Assembly: GCF_030271535.1 (NCBI RefSeq)
Contig: NZ_JASCXJ010000020.1
Coordinates: 43,276-107,275, forward strand
Direction of reading: 5' to 3'
From: Nocardiopsis sp. ATB16-24
GTDB lineage: Bacteria; Actinomycetota; Actinomycetes; Streptosporangiales; Streptosporangiaceae
Length of the DNA: 64,000 bases
The notes below the pieces were generated by a model, which was not told the origin of the DNA, searched no databases, and saw nothing but the letters and a program-made list of their open reading frames with translations. Position 1 is the stretch's first letter. Every line of letters begins with the position of its first letter. The position numbers and the translations under genes are program-made. This document shows, one piece after another, positions 8,590 to 18,318 of this stretch.

Positions 8590-9369
8590 GTGCGAGGGCC
8601 TACGACGGACCCGACACGTTTGCTTCCTCCCGCAGATCCTCCTCCCCTGCCCGGGCCCCCGCTGCTCCGGCAGGGGTGGCGCGACGCCGTCTTCGCGCAC
8701 TGGTCGATCCCACCCGCGCGCGCCGCGTCGTTGCTGCCCGCGCACACACGGCCCGACACCCTCGACGGCCTCACCTACGTCGGCCTCGTGGCCTTCCGTG
8801 TCCCCTTCACCGAGGCCGCGGGGATCCCCGTCGGAGGGTTCGACGAGGTCAACGTGCGACTGTACTCGGTGGACCCCCACGGTCGCCGGGGTGTGGTCTT
8901 CCTTTCCATGGACGCCGATGCGGCGCACGGCGTCCTGGCGGCCCGGGCCCTGACGGGGCTGCCCTACATGTGGTCGGACGTCAGCATGCGCGGTGTCGAC
9001 GACGTCCACGCGGGTTCCGTGCGCCGCCGTCTGCCCGGGGGCGGCGCACGGGGTCGTTGGCGACTGACCGTGGGCGAACGGCTGGACCGCGTGTCGAGGC
9101 TGGAGCGCTTCGTCACCGCCCGCTGGGGCCTGCACACCCGCCACGCCGCCAACACGTGGTGGATCCGGGTCGAGCACCGGCCCTGGCCGTTGCACCGTGT
9201 GCGTTCCTGGTCCTACGAGGGCGACCTGCTGCGGGCCGCGGGCGTGCCCGTCGACGACCGCGAACCGGTCTCCGTGCTGTGGTCGCCCGGAGTGGACACC
9301 GAGGTGAGCCCCTCCTTGGTGACCGCGTCGCGTGCCCGGGCCCTGCGGTCTCGGCGGCTCGGCGCGTGA
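8590..9369 (+). CDS. DUF2071 (YqjF-like) protein
   Basis: About 259 residues. Matches the YqjF/DUF2071 pattern by its LTYVGLVAFRVPF block, the FDEVNVRLYSVDP segment, a GVVFLSMDADA block and the late SWSYEGDLLRAAGVPV segment. Function is unknown; the fold resembles acetoacetate decarboxylase-like proteins. I place the start at GTG 8590 because GGAG lies 5 bp before it; ATG 8554 upstream lacks a ribosome site. It is separated from the Mn-catalase gene by about 110 bp. Confidence 0.75.
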   Translation: MRGPTTDPTRLLPPADPPPLPGPPLLRQGWRDAVFAHWSIPPARAASLLPAHTRPDTLDGLTYVGLVAFRVPFTEAAGIPVGGFDEVNVRLYSVDPHGRRGVVFLSMDADAAHGVLAARALTGLPYMWSDVSMRGVDDVHAGSVRRRLPGGGARGRWRLTVGERLDRVSRLERFVTARWGLHTRHAANTWWIRVEHRPWPLHRVRSWSYEGDLLRAAGVPVDDREPVSVLWSPGVDTEVSPSLVTASRARALRSRRLGA

Positions 9370-9429
9370 CGGCGTTTCGAAGGCCGACACGACGTTCGCC
9401 CGGCGGGTGGGAGGCGGCGTCGATGCCGG

Positions 9430-10467
9430 TCAGCCGGCGTTGGGTTCGAGTACGGCCCGGGTCCCCGGCAGTCGTCCCTGGTCGAGGTCGTCGAAGGCGT
9501 CCAGGGCGGCGTCCAACGAGTACGTCCTGGTCCTTTGACGCACCCTGCCCATCGCGGCCAGGTGCATGAGCTCCTCCAGGTCGTTGTAGCTGCCCACCAG
9601 GTTGCCGACGACGGAGATCTCGCGGGAGATCAGATCGATCGTGGGCACGTCGAGCGCGCCACCGTAACCGATGACGAAGTAGGACCCGCCGTCGCGGGTC
9701 ATGGTCACGCCCTCCTTCTCGGTGCCGTCCTCACCGACGAAGTCCAGCACCACCCGTGCGCCCTTGCCCTCGGTGATGTCGGTGACCGCCTCGACCTGGG
9801 AGCCGTCGGCCAGGACCGTGTGCGCCGCACCGAGTTCCTCGGCCACGCGCAGGGCCTCCGGCGAACGGTCCACGACGGTGAGCTCCGCGGGGCTGAGCGC
9901 GGTGAACACCTGGATCCCGATGTGGCCCAGTCCTCCGGCGCCGACCAGGACGGCGTGAGCGCCCGGGTACAGCAACGGAACGGCCCTGCGCACGGCGTGG
10001 TAGGCGGTGAGTCCGGCGTCGGCGAGCGCGGCCACCTCCACGGGCTCCAGGCCGTCGGCGAGTCTGACGCAGGAGCGGGCGGTGGTGCGCAGCAGTCCGG
10101 CCATGCCTCCGTCGGCGTCGATGCCGGGGAAGGAGGAGTTCTCACAGTGGACGTCGTCGCCCGCACGGCAGGGACGGCACAGGCCGCACGTCGCCAGCGG
10201 GTGCAGGATCACCTTGTCACCGACCAGGACGTTGGTGACGGCCGAGCCGATCTCGACCACGGTCCCGGCGTTCTCGTGTCCCAGGACGTAGGGCAGTGCG
10301 ACGCCGCTCCTGTCCGCCCACTGGCCCTCGACGATGTGCAGGTCCGTGCGGCACACGCCCGCGGCGTCGACCCGCACCAGGACGTCCAGTGGTCCCCGGA
10401 TCCGCGGCTCGTCGACCTCGTCGACCGAAGGCCGTCCTCCGTACTCGTGTACCCGTACCGCGCGCAT
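9430..10467 (-). CDS. Zinc-dependent alcohol dehydrogenase (MDR superfamily)
   Basis: 345 residues. Catalytic zinc ligands are GVCRTDLH (Cys near 37) and GHENAG (His-Glu near 60); the structural zinc lobe is CGLCRPCRAGDDVHC; VGAGGLGHIG is the NAD(P)-binding Rossmann loop. This is the AdhP/AdhT-type primary alcohol or aldehyde reductase layout. The start at 10467 is chosen because GGAGG lies 4 bp before it, while the frame extends a further 13 codons upstream. No neighbouring pathway gene indicates the substrate. Confidence 0.9.
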   Translation of the reverse strand: MRAVRVHEYGGRPSVDEVDEPRIRGPLDVLVRVDAAGVCRTDLHIVEGQWADRSGVALPYVLGHENAGTVVEIGSAVTNVLVGDKVILHPLATCGLCRPCRAGDDVHCENSSFPGIDADGGMAGLLRTTARSCVRLADGLEPVEVAALADAGLTAYHAVRRAVPLLYPGAHAVLVGAGGLGHIGIQVFTALSPAELTVVDRSPEALRVAEELGAAHTVLADGSQVEAVTDITEGKGARVVLDFVGEDGTEKEGVTMTRDGGSYFVIGYGGALDVPTIDLISREISVVGNLVGSYNDLEELMHLAAMGRVRQRTRTYSLDAALDAFDDLDQGRLPGTRAVLEPNAG

Positions 10468-10555
10468 GTCGCCTCCTGAGACCTTGGGACTCCCTGTCAG
10501 GCGCACTTTCCGTAACCGCTCCGCCGAAACGTGTCCGCCCGTGCGGGGGCGTGGC

Positions 10556-11116
10556 TCACGGAGTCCTGCCGGTCAGGGCGATGAGTCGGTCCTGGGTGCC
10601 GACGCCGTCCCCGACCCGGACGGGTGCGTCGAACAGCGCCCCGGGCCCCAATCCCTGGGCGCTCGCCCAGGTGTGGACCTCCTTGACCAGGTCGGGGTCG
10701 AGTGTCTCGTCCACACCCAGGGCCCGGGCGAGGTCCCAGGCGTGGACCGTCAGGTCGAAGGTCATCTGCCACAGGTAGACCTCCGCGGGCGTGTCACCGA
10801 AGGACAGGTGCACCGTGCTCTCCAGGGAGGAGGGGGCGAGCCAGGCGGTGCGGGCCTCACGTGAGGCGACCTCCCAGGTGGTGATGGGCTCCTCTCCGAG
10901 GTTGTCGCCCTCGAAGCGGTCCCCGACGTCCTCGACCCGTTCTCCGGCCAGCAGGGGCGGCACCCACAGCTGTTCGGTGGTCAGATGGTTGACCAGGTCG
11001 TGTACGTCCCAGTCCCGGCAGGGAGTGGGCAGGGCCCAGTCGGTCATCTTGATCTCGCGGACCCGTCTCCCGAACTCGCCCATCGCGGTGCCGTGCAGGT
11101 CGATCAGGTGTGCCAT
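10556..11116 (-). CDS. TIGR03086-type metal-binding protein (mycothiol/DinB-like fold)
   Basis: 186 residues with the MDMPI/DinB-like pattern: the N-terminal TPCRDWDVHDLVNHLT helix carries the first His of the metal site and DLTVHAWDLARAL carries the second. Proteins of this kind are abundant in mycothiol-producing actinobacteria and are thought to be thiol-dependent isomerases or transferases, mostly uncharacterised. ATG 11116 has a GGGGGGA ribosome site. It lies downstream of an efflux pump gene on the same strand with a 153-bp gap. Confidence 0.78.
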   Translation of the reverse strand: MAHLIDLHGTAMGEFGRRVREIKMTDWALPTPCRDWDVHDLVNHLTTEQLWVPPLLAGERVEDVGDRFEGDNLGEEPITTWEVASREARTAWLAPSSLESTVHLSFGDTPAEVYLWQMTFDLTVHAWDLARALGVDETLDPDLVKEVHTWASAQGLGPGALFDAPVRVGDGVGTQDRLIALTGRTP

Positions 11117-11269
11117 ATGCGTCCCCCCGGCGGATATCCGTTCTGCGCGGGCCCCTACCCGGCCCCGCCTCGGGCCGAACCCGTGCTCGGAACCCGCGGC
11201 GAGGGGCGGCGGCCGCACACGCGAGGTCCTTCGTGTGCGACCGCGGAAGGTCCTCCACCGTGGGGTTCC

Positions 11270-12757
11270 TCAGGACGTGGCCGTCGCCGTCGGTGCTCCG
11301 GTGTCGGCCTGCACGCGCCGCACGAAGAAGGTCATGGCGAAGGCCACGACCGAGACCGTCGCGCCCACCAGGAAGGCGGCGTGGACGCCGCCCGCCTGGG
11401 CGTCGACCTCCGCGAGCCCGTCGGTGAGCAGACCGGCCGAGGTCGCGGACATGATCGCGACGAACGTCGCCGTACCGGCCGCGCCCGCGACCTGCTGCAC
11501 CGTGCCGACCACGGCGCTGCCGTGCGAGTACAGCCTGGGCTGGAGTGATCCGAGGGCCCCGGTGAGCAGCGGTGTGAACATCAGGCCCAGCCCCAGGCTC
11601 AGCGTGACGTGTGCGGCCACGACGAAGCCGACCGGTGTGTGGGCGTCGAGCAGGGTCATGCTCCACAGCACCACGGAGACCACCGCCGCGCCGGGGATGA
11701 CCAGGGGGCGCGGCCCCACCCGGTCGTAGAGACGTCCGACGAACGGGGCGAGCAGGCCCATGGCCAGGCCGCCGGGCAGGAGGGTGAGTCCGGTGACGAG
11801 CGTGTCGTGGCCCAGGACGTTCTGCATGTAGACCGGCAGCAGGATGAGGACGCCGAACAGGGCCATGAAGCTGATCACGACCAGGCCGATCGAGACGGAG
11901 AACTGCGTGGAGGCGAACACGCGCAGGTCGAGCAGGGCGCGGTCTCGGCGTTGGAGGCGGAGTTGGCGCCACACGAACAGCACCAGGGCGGCGGTGCCGA
12001 CGCCGATCGCGGCCAGGGGCGGGACCACGGCGGCGGCCTCCCCCTCCCCCAGACCCGAGAAGCCGTAGACCAGTCCGCCGAAGGCCACCGCCGACAACGG
12101 CAGGGAGGGCACGTCGATGCTCGCCGCACGTGGTTCGGTGACGTTGCGGATGAAGAACGCGCCCAGGGCCAGCCCCAGGAGCGCGATGGGAAGCACGAGC
12201 CCGAACATCCACCGCCAGTCGAGCACGCTGAGGATGAGTCCGGCCAGGGTGGGGCCGACGGCGGGCGCGACGGACATGACGATGGAGATGTTGCCCATGG
12301 TGCGCCCACGGCGTTCGGTCGGAACGATGTTCAGCACGGTCGTCATGAGCAGCGGCATCATGATCGCCGTTCCCATCGCCTGGACCACGCGTCCCAGGAG
12401 CAGGAAGGCGAAATCGGGCGCCAGGAAGCACAGGAGCGTGCCGAGGCTGAACAGCGTCATCGCCGTGACGAAGACCTGCCGGACGTGGAAGCGTTGGAGC
12501 AGGTATCCGGTGGCCGGGATCACCACCGCCATGACGAGCATGAAGGCCGAGGTCAGCCACTGACCGGTGGAGACGGAGATGCCCAGGTCCCGGTTGAGCT
12601 GCGGCAGGGCCACGCCCATGATCGTCTCGTTCAAGATCACGATAAAGGCCGAGACCAGCAGTAGCGGGATGAGGAGGCGAGGGGCGCGGGCGCCGTCTCC
12701 GTCGTGCTGCGGGACCGAACCGCCGTCGGTCGTGGTGGGGGTGGGCTGCCCTGTCAC
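11270..12757 (-). CDS. DHA2-family MFS drug:proton efflux transporter (EmrB/QacA type)
   Basis: 495 residues with about 14 hydrophobic segments. The first helix has LNETIMGVALPQLNRDLG, the DHA2 signature (the NxTIxxVALP motif); TGQWLTSAFMLVMAVVIPATGYL and the GRVVQAMGTAIMMPLL motif follow. Such pumps export cationic drugs or natural products. A GTG start is used. There is no adjacent TetR regulator in the window, so control is unclear. The following TIGR03086 gene may be cotranscribed. Confidence 0.9.
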   Translation of the reverse strand: MTGQPTPTTTDGGSVPQHDGDGARAPRLLIPLLLVSAFIVILNETIMGVALPQLNRDLGISVSTGQWLTSAFMLVMAVVIPATGYLLQRFHVRQVFVTAMTLFSLGTLLCFLAPDFAFLLLGRVVQAMGTAIMMPLLMTTVLNIVPTERRGRTMGNISIVMSVAPAVGPTLAGLILSVLDWRWMFGLVLPIALLGLALGAFFIRNVTEPRAASIDVPSLPLSAVAFGGLVYGFSGLGEGEAAAVVPPLAAIGVGTAALVLFVWRQLRLQRRDRALLDLRVFASTQFSVSIGLVVISFMALFGVLILLPVYMQNVLGHDTLVTGLTLLPGGLAMGLLAPFVGRLYDRVGPRPLVIPGAAVVSVVLWSMTLLDAHTPVGFVVAAHVTLSLGLGLMFTPLLTGALGSLQPRLYSHGSAVVGTVQQVAGAAGTATFVAIMSATSAGLLTDGLAEVDAQAGGVHAAFLVGATVSVVAFAMTFFVRRVQADTGAPTATATS

Positions 12758-12902
12758 AGGTGTCCTCTGATCATGGTTTTCCGACAGGTTCGCCCGGGGG
12801 CACGCGAACCTCTACGAGCAGATCCAACGTCCCCGGCCCCCTACTCGTTCCCCAGATCGGGGTGTTGTGGGACATAGCCTCCCGTTCGGGAGCGGGCGCC
12901 CC

Positions 12903-13349
12903 TCAGTCGCGGGCGGCGGACGCCGACCCCCGGCAGGCCGCCCTGGCCAGGGTGAGCGCGCAGGCGTCCTCGATGAGGCCGCCGACCCATGCGGGGCGGC
13001 CTCCGTCGCTCCAGTAACCGCGCCACTTCACACCCGCTGCGGCGCCCAGAGGGGCGACGGCAGCCGCGACCACGGTGGCGGGAACGACCGGTGCGCCCAA
13101 GGCTCGGGCGAGGAGGGCTCCGCCGGTGCCCGCGCTGAGGATTCTGCTCGTCAGCATCGGCCAGGCCAGTCTGCTGGGGATGCCCGGAGCCTTGTCCCCG
13201 GAGAACTCGCCCAGGTAGGCCAGCGCCATGAGCGCGCGCTTACCGCCCCCGGAGGAGGCCCACAGCGGGGCGCTCCCCAGCGTGCCACGCGACCCCGTGG
13301 CCAGGCCCAGCAGTGCGGCGCGGACCGCGCCCGATGCCGTCGTCCCCAT
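12903..13349 (-). CDS. DUF4126-like small membrane protein
   Basis: 148 residues, rich in Ala/Gly/Leu with several hydrophobic stretches (ALLGLATGSRGTLG, PATVVAAAVAPLGAAAG, GGLIEDACALTLA). The RS/TLGSAPLW and GGALLARALGAP segments resemble DUF4126 family members, inner-membrane proteins of unknown role. No partner gene is evident. The assignment is by general pattern only. Confidence 0.55.
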   Translation of the reverse strand: MGTTASGAVRAALLGLATGSRGTLGSAPLWASSGGGKRALMALAYLGEFSGDKAPGIPSRLAWPMLTSRILSAGTGGALLARALGAPVVPATVVAAAVAPLGAAAGVKWRGYWSDGGRPAWVGGLIEDACALTLARAACRGSASAARD

Positions 13350-13529
13350 GTCCCTTCCCCCTTCTCCCGGGCCGATCGTCCACGGCCCCTGCTGTCCGGT
13401 TATCCGGATCCGGTCGGGCGAAACGTCGCCACGGCGAAGGCGCGGCCCCCTGCCATGGGCACCCGTCGTCCGAACGGACGGCTCACGCCGTGGCGACGGC
13501 GACGACCCGCCGGGGCTTTCCGGGGGTCC

Positions 13530-14549
13530 TCACAGGTCCACGCGCAGCGCGTGCACGCCCTCGACGGTGGAGACGACGACGGTTCCGTCGGCGGTCGCGA
13601 CCATGTCGTGCAGCCCGTGGGCTCCGGTCCAGGGGATCTCGACGGTCGGCCGGTCCGGCCCGTCCAGGAAGCGGAAGAACAGACGGAAGGGGCGATCGCC
13701 CCCGGTGAGGTGACCGCCGCCCTCCTGGGCGAACACCGCGACGGGGAGCCCCGCCCACTCGGTCAGGTCGCTCACGGTACGGCCTGGGACGCGTCCCAGG
13801 CCGGCCACCGGTTCCAGTCCGGGGAGGGCGTACACCCTCCCCGACACGACCATCAGGGGCCGGCCTCCGACGACCGCGGCCACGGTCTCCTCCCCGCCGT
13901 CGCACTCGATCTCGGCGATCCGCCGCCCGTCCGACGACCGGTACACGCGCCGGCAGGCGTCCTCCACCTCGTCCATGAGGAAGTCGTCGACGCGGACCCG
14001 CTGCACGGGAACGATCAGATACCCACCGGCCAGGACCAGTCTCTCCCGTGTCAGATGGTGGGCCCGGAAGCCATCACCCAGACCGGGCACGGCGGCACCC
14101 GTGTCGAGGTCCACGGCCCACCACGCGTGTTCGTTCCCCGGCTCCTCGTCCAGGACGAACACCGTGGACCTGCCACCGACGGCGCCCACCACCAAGCCGG
14201 TGGGATCCCCACGCCACCCCTCCCTTCCCCGCAAAGGAACCCGCCTGAGAGGGGAGCCCGTGCGGGGGTCCAGGAGCATCAGCGCCCCGGGCACCGCGTG
14301 AACCACCACGGGTGCGGATCGGAGCCCGACCGGCGAGGCCAGGCAGGCCGCTCCCTCCACGTCGAAGGCGGGGCCGAGAGGTTCCAGCGTGGCCGCGTCG
14401 AAGGCGCGCGCACGACCCGCGTATCCGGCCTCCTCGCCCACGTGCCCCTGGGCCAGCAGGACTCCGTTCCTGGTGGACAGCCCGGTCCACCTCTCGAAGC
14501 CGTCCCACGACCGTGTCACCTCCACCGTCCGTCCCCCTCCCCCGCGCAT
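13530..14549 (-). CDS. Hypothetical protein with beta-propeller-like repeats
   Basis: 339 residues, no signal peptide, no catalytic motif recognised. Recurrent strand-turn patterns (RAFDAATLEPLG, ALMLLDPRTGSPLRR, WWAVDLDTGAAVPG, TVVVSTVEGVHALRV) resemble PQQ/YVTN-type propeller blades, suggesting a cytoplasmic binding or scaffold protein. The start follows a strong palindrome that ends the aminopeptidase P gene. Function unknown. Confidence 0.6.
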   Translation of the reverse strand: MRGGGGRTVEVTRSWDGFERWTGLSTRNGVLLAQGHVGEEAGYAGRARAFDAATLEPLGPAFDVEGAACLASPVGLRSAPVVVHAVPGALMLLDPRTGSPLRRVPLRGREGWRGDPTGLVVGAVGGRSTVFVLDEEPGNEHAWWAVDLDTGAAVPGLGDGFRAHHLTRERLVLAGGYLIVPVQRVRVDDFLMDEVEDACRRVYRSSDGRRIAEIECDGGEETVAAVVGGRPLMVVSGRVYALPGLEPVAGLGRVPGRTVSDLTEWAGLPVAVFAQEGGGHLTGGDRPFRLFFRFLDGPDRPTVEIPWTGAHGLHDMVATADGTVVVSTVEGVHALRVDL

Positions 14550-14550
14550 G

Positions 14551-14585
14551 GCGACGGGGCCGCCCCGGGGCGGCCCCGTGTCGCT
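14551..14585 (-). terminator. GC-rich palindrome after aminopeptidase P
   Basis: A perfect 24-bp GC palindrome (14555-14578, centre CCCCGGGG) flanked by short GCGA/TCGC arms, between the aminopeptidase P stop and the next start, only 2 bp upstream of that ATG. Likely terminator for aminopeptidase P; it also shortens the leader of the following gene. Confidence 0.6.
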
Positions 14586-14598
14586 CCTTTGAGAAGGG

Positions 14599-16086
14599 TC
14601 AGCGCGGCAGGTGTTCGGCCAGCCAGGCCTCCACGTCGGCGGAGGTGCGCGGCAGGCCCTCCGACATCACGCGGTTGCCGTCCTCGGTGACCAGCACGTC
14701 GTCCTCGATGCGCACGCCGATGCCGCGCAGCTCCTCGGGGACGGTGAGGTCGTCGGGCTGGAAGTACAGGCCCGGCTCGACCGTCAGGACCATGCCCGGC
14801 TTCAGTTCGCCGTACAGGTGCACCTCCTGGCGGGACACCGCGCAGTCGTGCACGTCCATGCCGAGCATGTGTCCGGTGCCGTGCAGGCTGTAGCGGCGCT
14901 GTAGGCCCAGTTCCAGGACACGGTCGAGAGGGCCCTCCAGCAGGCCCCACGCGATCAGCCCCTCGGCCAGCACCCTCTGGGCGGCCTCGTGGTAGTCCGT
15001 GAAGGGCCGCCCCGGGGCCACGGCGGCGATACCGGCCTCCTGCGCGGCGTAGACCAGGTCGTAGACCCTGCGCTGGACGTCGGTGAAGGTGCCCGACACC
15101 GGCATGGTGCGCGTGACGTCGGCGGTGTACAGGGTGGTGGTCTCCACGCCCGCGTCCAGCAGCAGCAGGTCGCCCTCACGGACGGGCCCGTCGTTGCGGG
15201 TCCAGTGCAGGGTGGTGGCGTTGGGGCCCGAGGCGGCGATGGTGCCGTAGCCGACGTCGTTGCCCTCCACCCGGGCGCGTAGGAAGAACGTGCCCTCGAC
15301 GTAGCGCTCGGAGGTGTCCTTGGCCTGCGGAAGCGCCTTGACGACGTCGTTGAAGCCGCGCACGGTGGCGTCCACGGCCAGCTGAAGCTGGGCGATCTCC
15401 CACTCGTCCTTGACCAGGCGGTGGTCGGCCAGGGTGACGGCCAGTTCCTCGTCGAGCCGGGCGGACTCGGTACGCGACTCCTCGTCGGTGTCGGCGCGCA
15501 GCTCGTCGACCAGGGCGTCGATCCCGGCGTCGTGGCCGCGCACGAGGCGAACGGGGGCCCCGCCCGAGCGCAGCGCGTCGGTCAGGGTGGTCACGTCGGC
15601 GGTGTCCACACCGAGCAGGTCGGCCGCCTCCGCGAGGCTGTTGCGGCGGCCGGTCCACAGCTCGCCGTAGGCACCCAGCCAGAACTCGCCGTTGTCACGG
15701 TTGGAGCGGGGCTTGAGGTAGAGGACGACGTCGTGGCCCTCGCCGTTGGGGGTGAACACCAGGCATCCGCCGTCGGAGGTGTCACCGGTGAGGTAGGCGT
15801 AGTTCGTGGCGGCCCGGAAGGGGTACTCGGTGTCGTTGGAGCGGGTGAGGAGCCTTCCCGCCGGGATCACCAGACGCTCTCCCGGGAAGGCCGCGCTGAT
15901 CGCGGCGCGCCGGCGTGCGGTGTGCTCGGCCTGCTCGATGGGCTTCAGGTCCCGCCGCTCGGTGTCGGCCCAGCCGGTGGTCATCCAGGCGGCGAGCTCG
16001 GCGGAGACGGTCTGCGCCTGCCCGTTCTTGCGTGGACTGAACACGGGGGCGTTCGTCTCGTCCTGGGGGCGCTGCTGCTCGCTCAC
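14599..16086 (-). CDS. pepP: Xaa-Pro aminopeptidase (aminopeptidase P, M24B)
   Basis: 495 residues. An N-terminal creatinase-like domain precedes a pita-bread C-terminal domain with the dimetal ligands: Asp in LLLLDAGVE, Asp in YTADVTRTMPV, His in LHGTGHMLGMDVHD, Glu in LTVEPGLY and Glu in GVRIEDDVLV. The enzyme removes N-terminal residues preceding proline. Length and motif order match actinobacterial PepP. It is monocistronic, with a GC-rich terminator after the stop. Confidence 0.93.
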   Translation of the reverse strand: MSEQQRPQDETNAPVFSPRKNGQAQTVSAELAAWMTTGWADTERRDLKPIEQAEHTARRRAAISAAFPGERLVIPAGRLLTRSNDTEYPFRAATNYAYLTGDTSDGGCLVFTPNGEGHDVVLYLKPRSNRDNGEFWLGAYGELWTGRRNSLAEAADLLGVDTADVTTLTDALRSGGAPVRLVRGHDAGIDALVDELRADTDEESRTESARLDEELAVTLADHRLVKDEWEIAQLQLAVDATVRGFNDVVKALPQAKDTSERYVEGTFFLRARVEGNDVGYGTIAASGPNATTLHWTRNDGPVREGDLLLLDAGVETTTLYTADVTRTMPVSGTFTDVQRRVYDLVYAAQEAGIAAVAPGRPFTDYHEAAQRVLAEGLIAWGLLEGPLDRVLELGLQRRYSLHGTGHMLGMDVHDCAVSRQEVHLYGELKPGMVLTVEPGLYFQPDDLTVPEELRGIGVRIEDDVLVTEDGNRVMSEGLPRTSADVEAWLAEHLPR

Positions 16087-16235
16087 GTCGTGCTCTCCTC
16101 ATCACGTTCGTCGGCGCGACCGCCGATGGCGGCCTCGGCCCTCCATCGTACGGGCAACGTCGAACAAGGGACCGTCACACGGCCATAGCCACCCCCATAA
16201 CGTCTCGGAGGTCGATGTGGTGTCGGTGAGGCCTC

Positions 16236-16769
16236 TCAGCGAAGGTCGTGGGCGAAGGGGATGGCGGACGCATAGGGGAGTTCGTCGATGTCGGCGGGGT
16301 CGACCGGTCGGTAGCCGATCCGCTCGTACAGGGCCACCGCCTCGGGCTGTGACGGGCCGGTGAACAGAAGGACCTTGCTGTAGCCGAGGTCGCGTGCGGC
16401 CTCCTCCAGCGCGGTCATCACCTTGCGGGCCAGGCCGCGGCGACGGTGTCGGCCCGAGGTCCAGATCCGCTTGAACTCCGCGGTCTCGACCATGGCCGCG
16501 CGGTCCTTCTTGTAGGGACGCACGGCTCCTCCCGCGACGATCTCCCCGTCGAGTTCGGCCAGCACGATCCTTCCGTGGGGGGCGGTGAACTCACTCACCG
16601 GGTAGCGCGCCATCTCGTCGGCCGCGCCCTCGGCGCCGTAGCGCTTGGTGTACTCCTCCAGTAGTCCGGCGAGCAGTCCCGCCACCCTGGGGTCGTCGTG
16701 GTGTACGCGCAGCATGCGGACGTCGTCGGTCCGTGTGTCCGTCCTGTCCTGCGCCCCGGTGTGCGTCAC
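16236..16769 (-). CDS. GNAT-family N-acetyltransferase
   Basis: About 177 residues. The acetyl-CoA-binding motif A is seen as RRRGLARKVMTALEEAA, followed by the GYSKVLLFTGPSQPEAVALYERIGY block typical of GNAT enzymes. The substrate is unknown. The frame remains open far upstream; GTG 16769 (VTHTGAQD) is chosen for its GGGGAGA ribosome site and because the earlier part has no family character. Confidence 0.82.
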   Translation of the reverse strand: MTHTGAQDRTDTRTDDVRMLRVHHDDPRVAGLLAGLLEEYTKRYGAEGAADEMARYPVSEFTAPHGRIVLAELDGEIVAGGAVRPYKKDRAAMVETAEFKRIWTSGRHRRRGLARKVMTALEEAARDLGYSKVLLFTGPSQPEAVALYERIGYRPVDPADIDELPYASAIPFAHDLR

Positions 16770-16903
16770 CGTGTCTCCCCGCCTGTGCGTCGCCCCGGAC
16801 CGACCGTCGTTCGGTGCCCGATTCCGCGGGAATACTACGCCTCGCATCGTCGAACGCACCACGCGGGTGCGCCGCGTTCCGCGGCTCTTCGCGCGAGACC
16901 CTC

Positions 16904-17122
16904 TCAGTCGGCGTTGGGTCCGTACCGGTTGTCGCGGTCCTGCGGGTCCCTGGGATCGCCGAGGGTGCCCAGGGTGACCGCGACGGGAGGCAGGAGCGCG
17001 GCCACCGCGCACATGGCCACCGCCCATCCGGTACCGAACAGGTAGTAGACGGGCAGGGAGCCCGCGAACAGGATCAGGCAGGTTCCCATGACGAGGCCGT
17101 ACTGGCGCACGCGGCGCTTCAA
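16904..17122 (-). CDS. DUF3099-like small membrane protein
   Basis: 72 residues with two transmembrane helices (LVMGTCLILFAGSLPVYYLF and AVAMCAVAALLPPVAVTLG) and a short charged tail (DPRDPQDRDNRYGP). The MKRRVRQYGLVMGTCL start is typical of actinobacterial DUF3099 proteins. Function unknown. It lies 11 bp after the MpaB-type gene and is probably cotranscribed with it. Confidence 0.72.
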   Translation of the reverse strand: MKRRVRQYGLVMGTCLILFAGSLPVYYLFGTGWAVAMCAVAALLPPVAVTLGTLGDPRDPQDRDNRYGPNAD

Positions 17123-17133
17123 CGAAAGCCCCC

Positions 17134-18147
17134 TTACCTGTGGGTGCTCTCCACGCTACCCGCACTTCCGTCGGGGCCGCCCGCCTTCCCCGCGACAGAC
17201 GCGGGGGCGTGCGCGAACCGCGTGGAGGGCGTTTGGAAGAGGGTGCGGGCGCGCATGGCCCCGGACCCGTTCTCGATCGAGTACCCCGCCTCCAGCAGGC
17301 GCCGGCGGGCCTCCTGTGCGCTGCGTACGGTGGCCTCGTCGAAGACGAGGTTGTAGTACCGCTCGGGTACCCGGTTCAGGGCGGTGCGCAGTGCCCGCAG
17401 CGAGGCCGTGGCCGCCGCGTCGGGCACCTGGGGCAGGACTCCGTAGGCGCGACGCGCCCACGCGGGCAGGGTGGCGTAGGCCAGGGCGCCCACCGGGAAC
17501 CACAGTGGTTTGAGCGGGGCCAGCCAGGACAGGTGGTCGGGCACCTTGGGCCACAGCAGGAACCGCACCGCCTGGCGTGCCTCGGGCGTCACTCGCAGGG
17601 AGGGCCGCACCGAGGTCAGGTACCGGCGCAGCCCGGCGACGTCGCGCGGCACGTCCTGGCGCGACAGGCCCACGTAGGTGGCGGTGTGCGACTGCTCGTC
17701 GACGTAGCGGTCCCTCTCCCCCACGGTCAGCGCCACCCCCGCACGGTGGGCGGTCTCCAGGTAGGAGGAGATCTCGGCGCAGTGCACCCACACCAGCAGG
17801 TCACGCCGATCCACGCGGTGACGGTCGCCCGTGGCCGGATCGGTGAAGGAGAGACGACGGTGCACCCGTCGGACCCGTTCACCGAGGGCGTCGGCCTCCG
17901 CGGGGCTGCCGTAGGTGGTGACGGCCACGAAGTGCGCGGTGCGCATCAGCCGTCCGGTGGGGTCGGAACGAAAGTCCGAACGCTGCCACACGCCCTGCAT
18001 GGCCACCGGATGCAGTGCCTGGAGCATCAGGGCGCGCACCCCCGCCACCCACATCGACCGGTCCAGGTGGATCTTCCAGGTGACGCTCTCAGGGGCGGCG
18101 ACGGTCGGCTGCACCCGGACCTCCCGTGGTCTGCGAGGGGATCGCAT
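17134..18147 (-). CDS. Oxygenase MpaB family protein (DUF2236)
   Basis: 337 residues. The family's haem-binding or conserved histidine regions appear as LMLQALHPVAMQGVWQRSDF, RTAHFVAVTTYGSPAEA and VHCAEISSYL. The same fold includes latex-clearing protein (rubber oxygenase) and fungal MpaB; the bacterial members are mostly uncharacterised. No signal peptide is present, so it is probably cytoplasmic. The downstream DUF3099 gene is 11 bp away. Confidence 0.82.
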   Translation of the reverse strand: MRSPRRPREVRVQPTVAAPESVTWKIHLDRSMWVAGVRALMLQALHPVAMQGVWQRSDFRSDPTGRLMRTAHFVAVTTYGSPAEADALGERVRRVHRRLSFTDPATGDRHRVDRRDLLVWVHCAEISSYLETAHRAGVALTVGERDRYVDEQSHTATYVGLSRQDVPRDVAGLRRYLTSVRPSLRVTPEARQAVRFLLWPKVPDHLSWLAPLKPLWFPVGALAYATLPAWARRAYGVLPQVPDAAATASLRALRTALNRVPERYYNLVFDEATVRSAQEARRRLLEAGYSIENGSGAMRARTLFQTPSTRFAHAPASVAGKAGGPDGSAGSVESTHR

Positions 18148-18318
18148 CGCGTGTCGGACTCCGCTCCCACCCTACGTCCGGCCGCACCGACCGCGAAGGG
18201 GCCCACGGCAAGGTGATCCATGACCGGCCTTTGAGCGAATCGGGGAAGGAGGGAGGAGCAGGCTGGAGGATGAGGCCGCCCGTACCGAGGACGGCTCCGG
18301 GCAGGAAGGAGCCGAGAG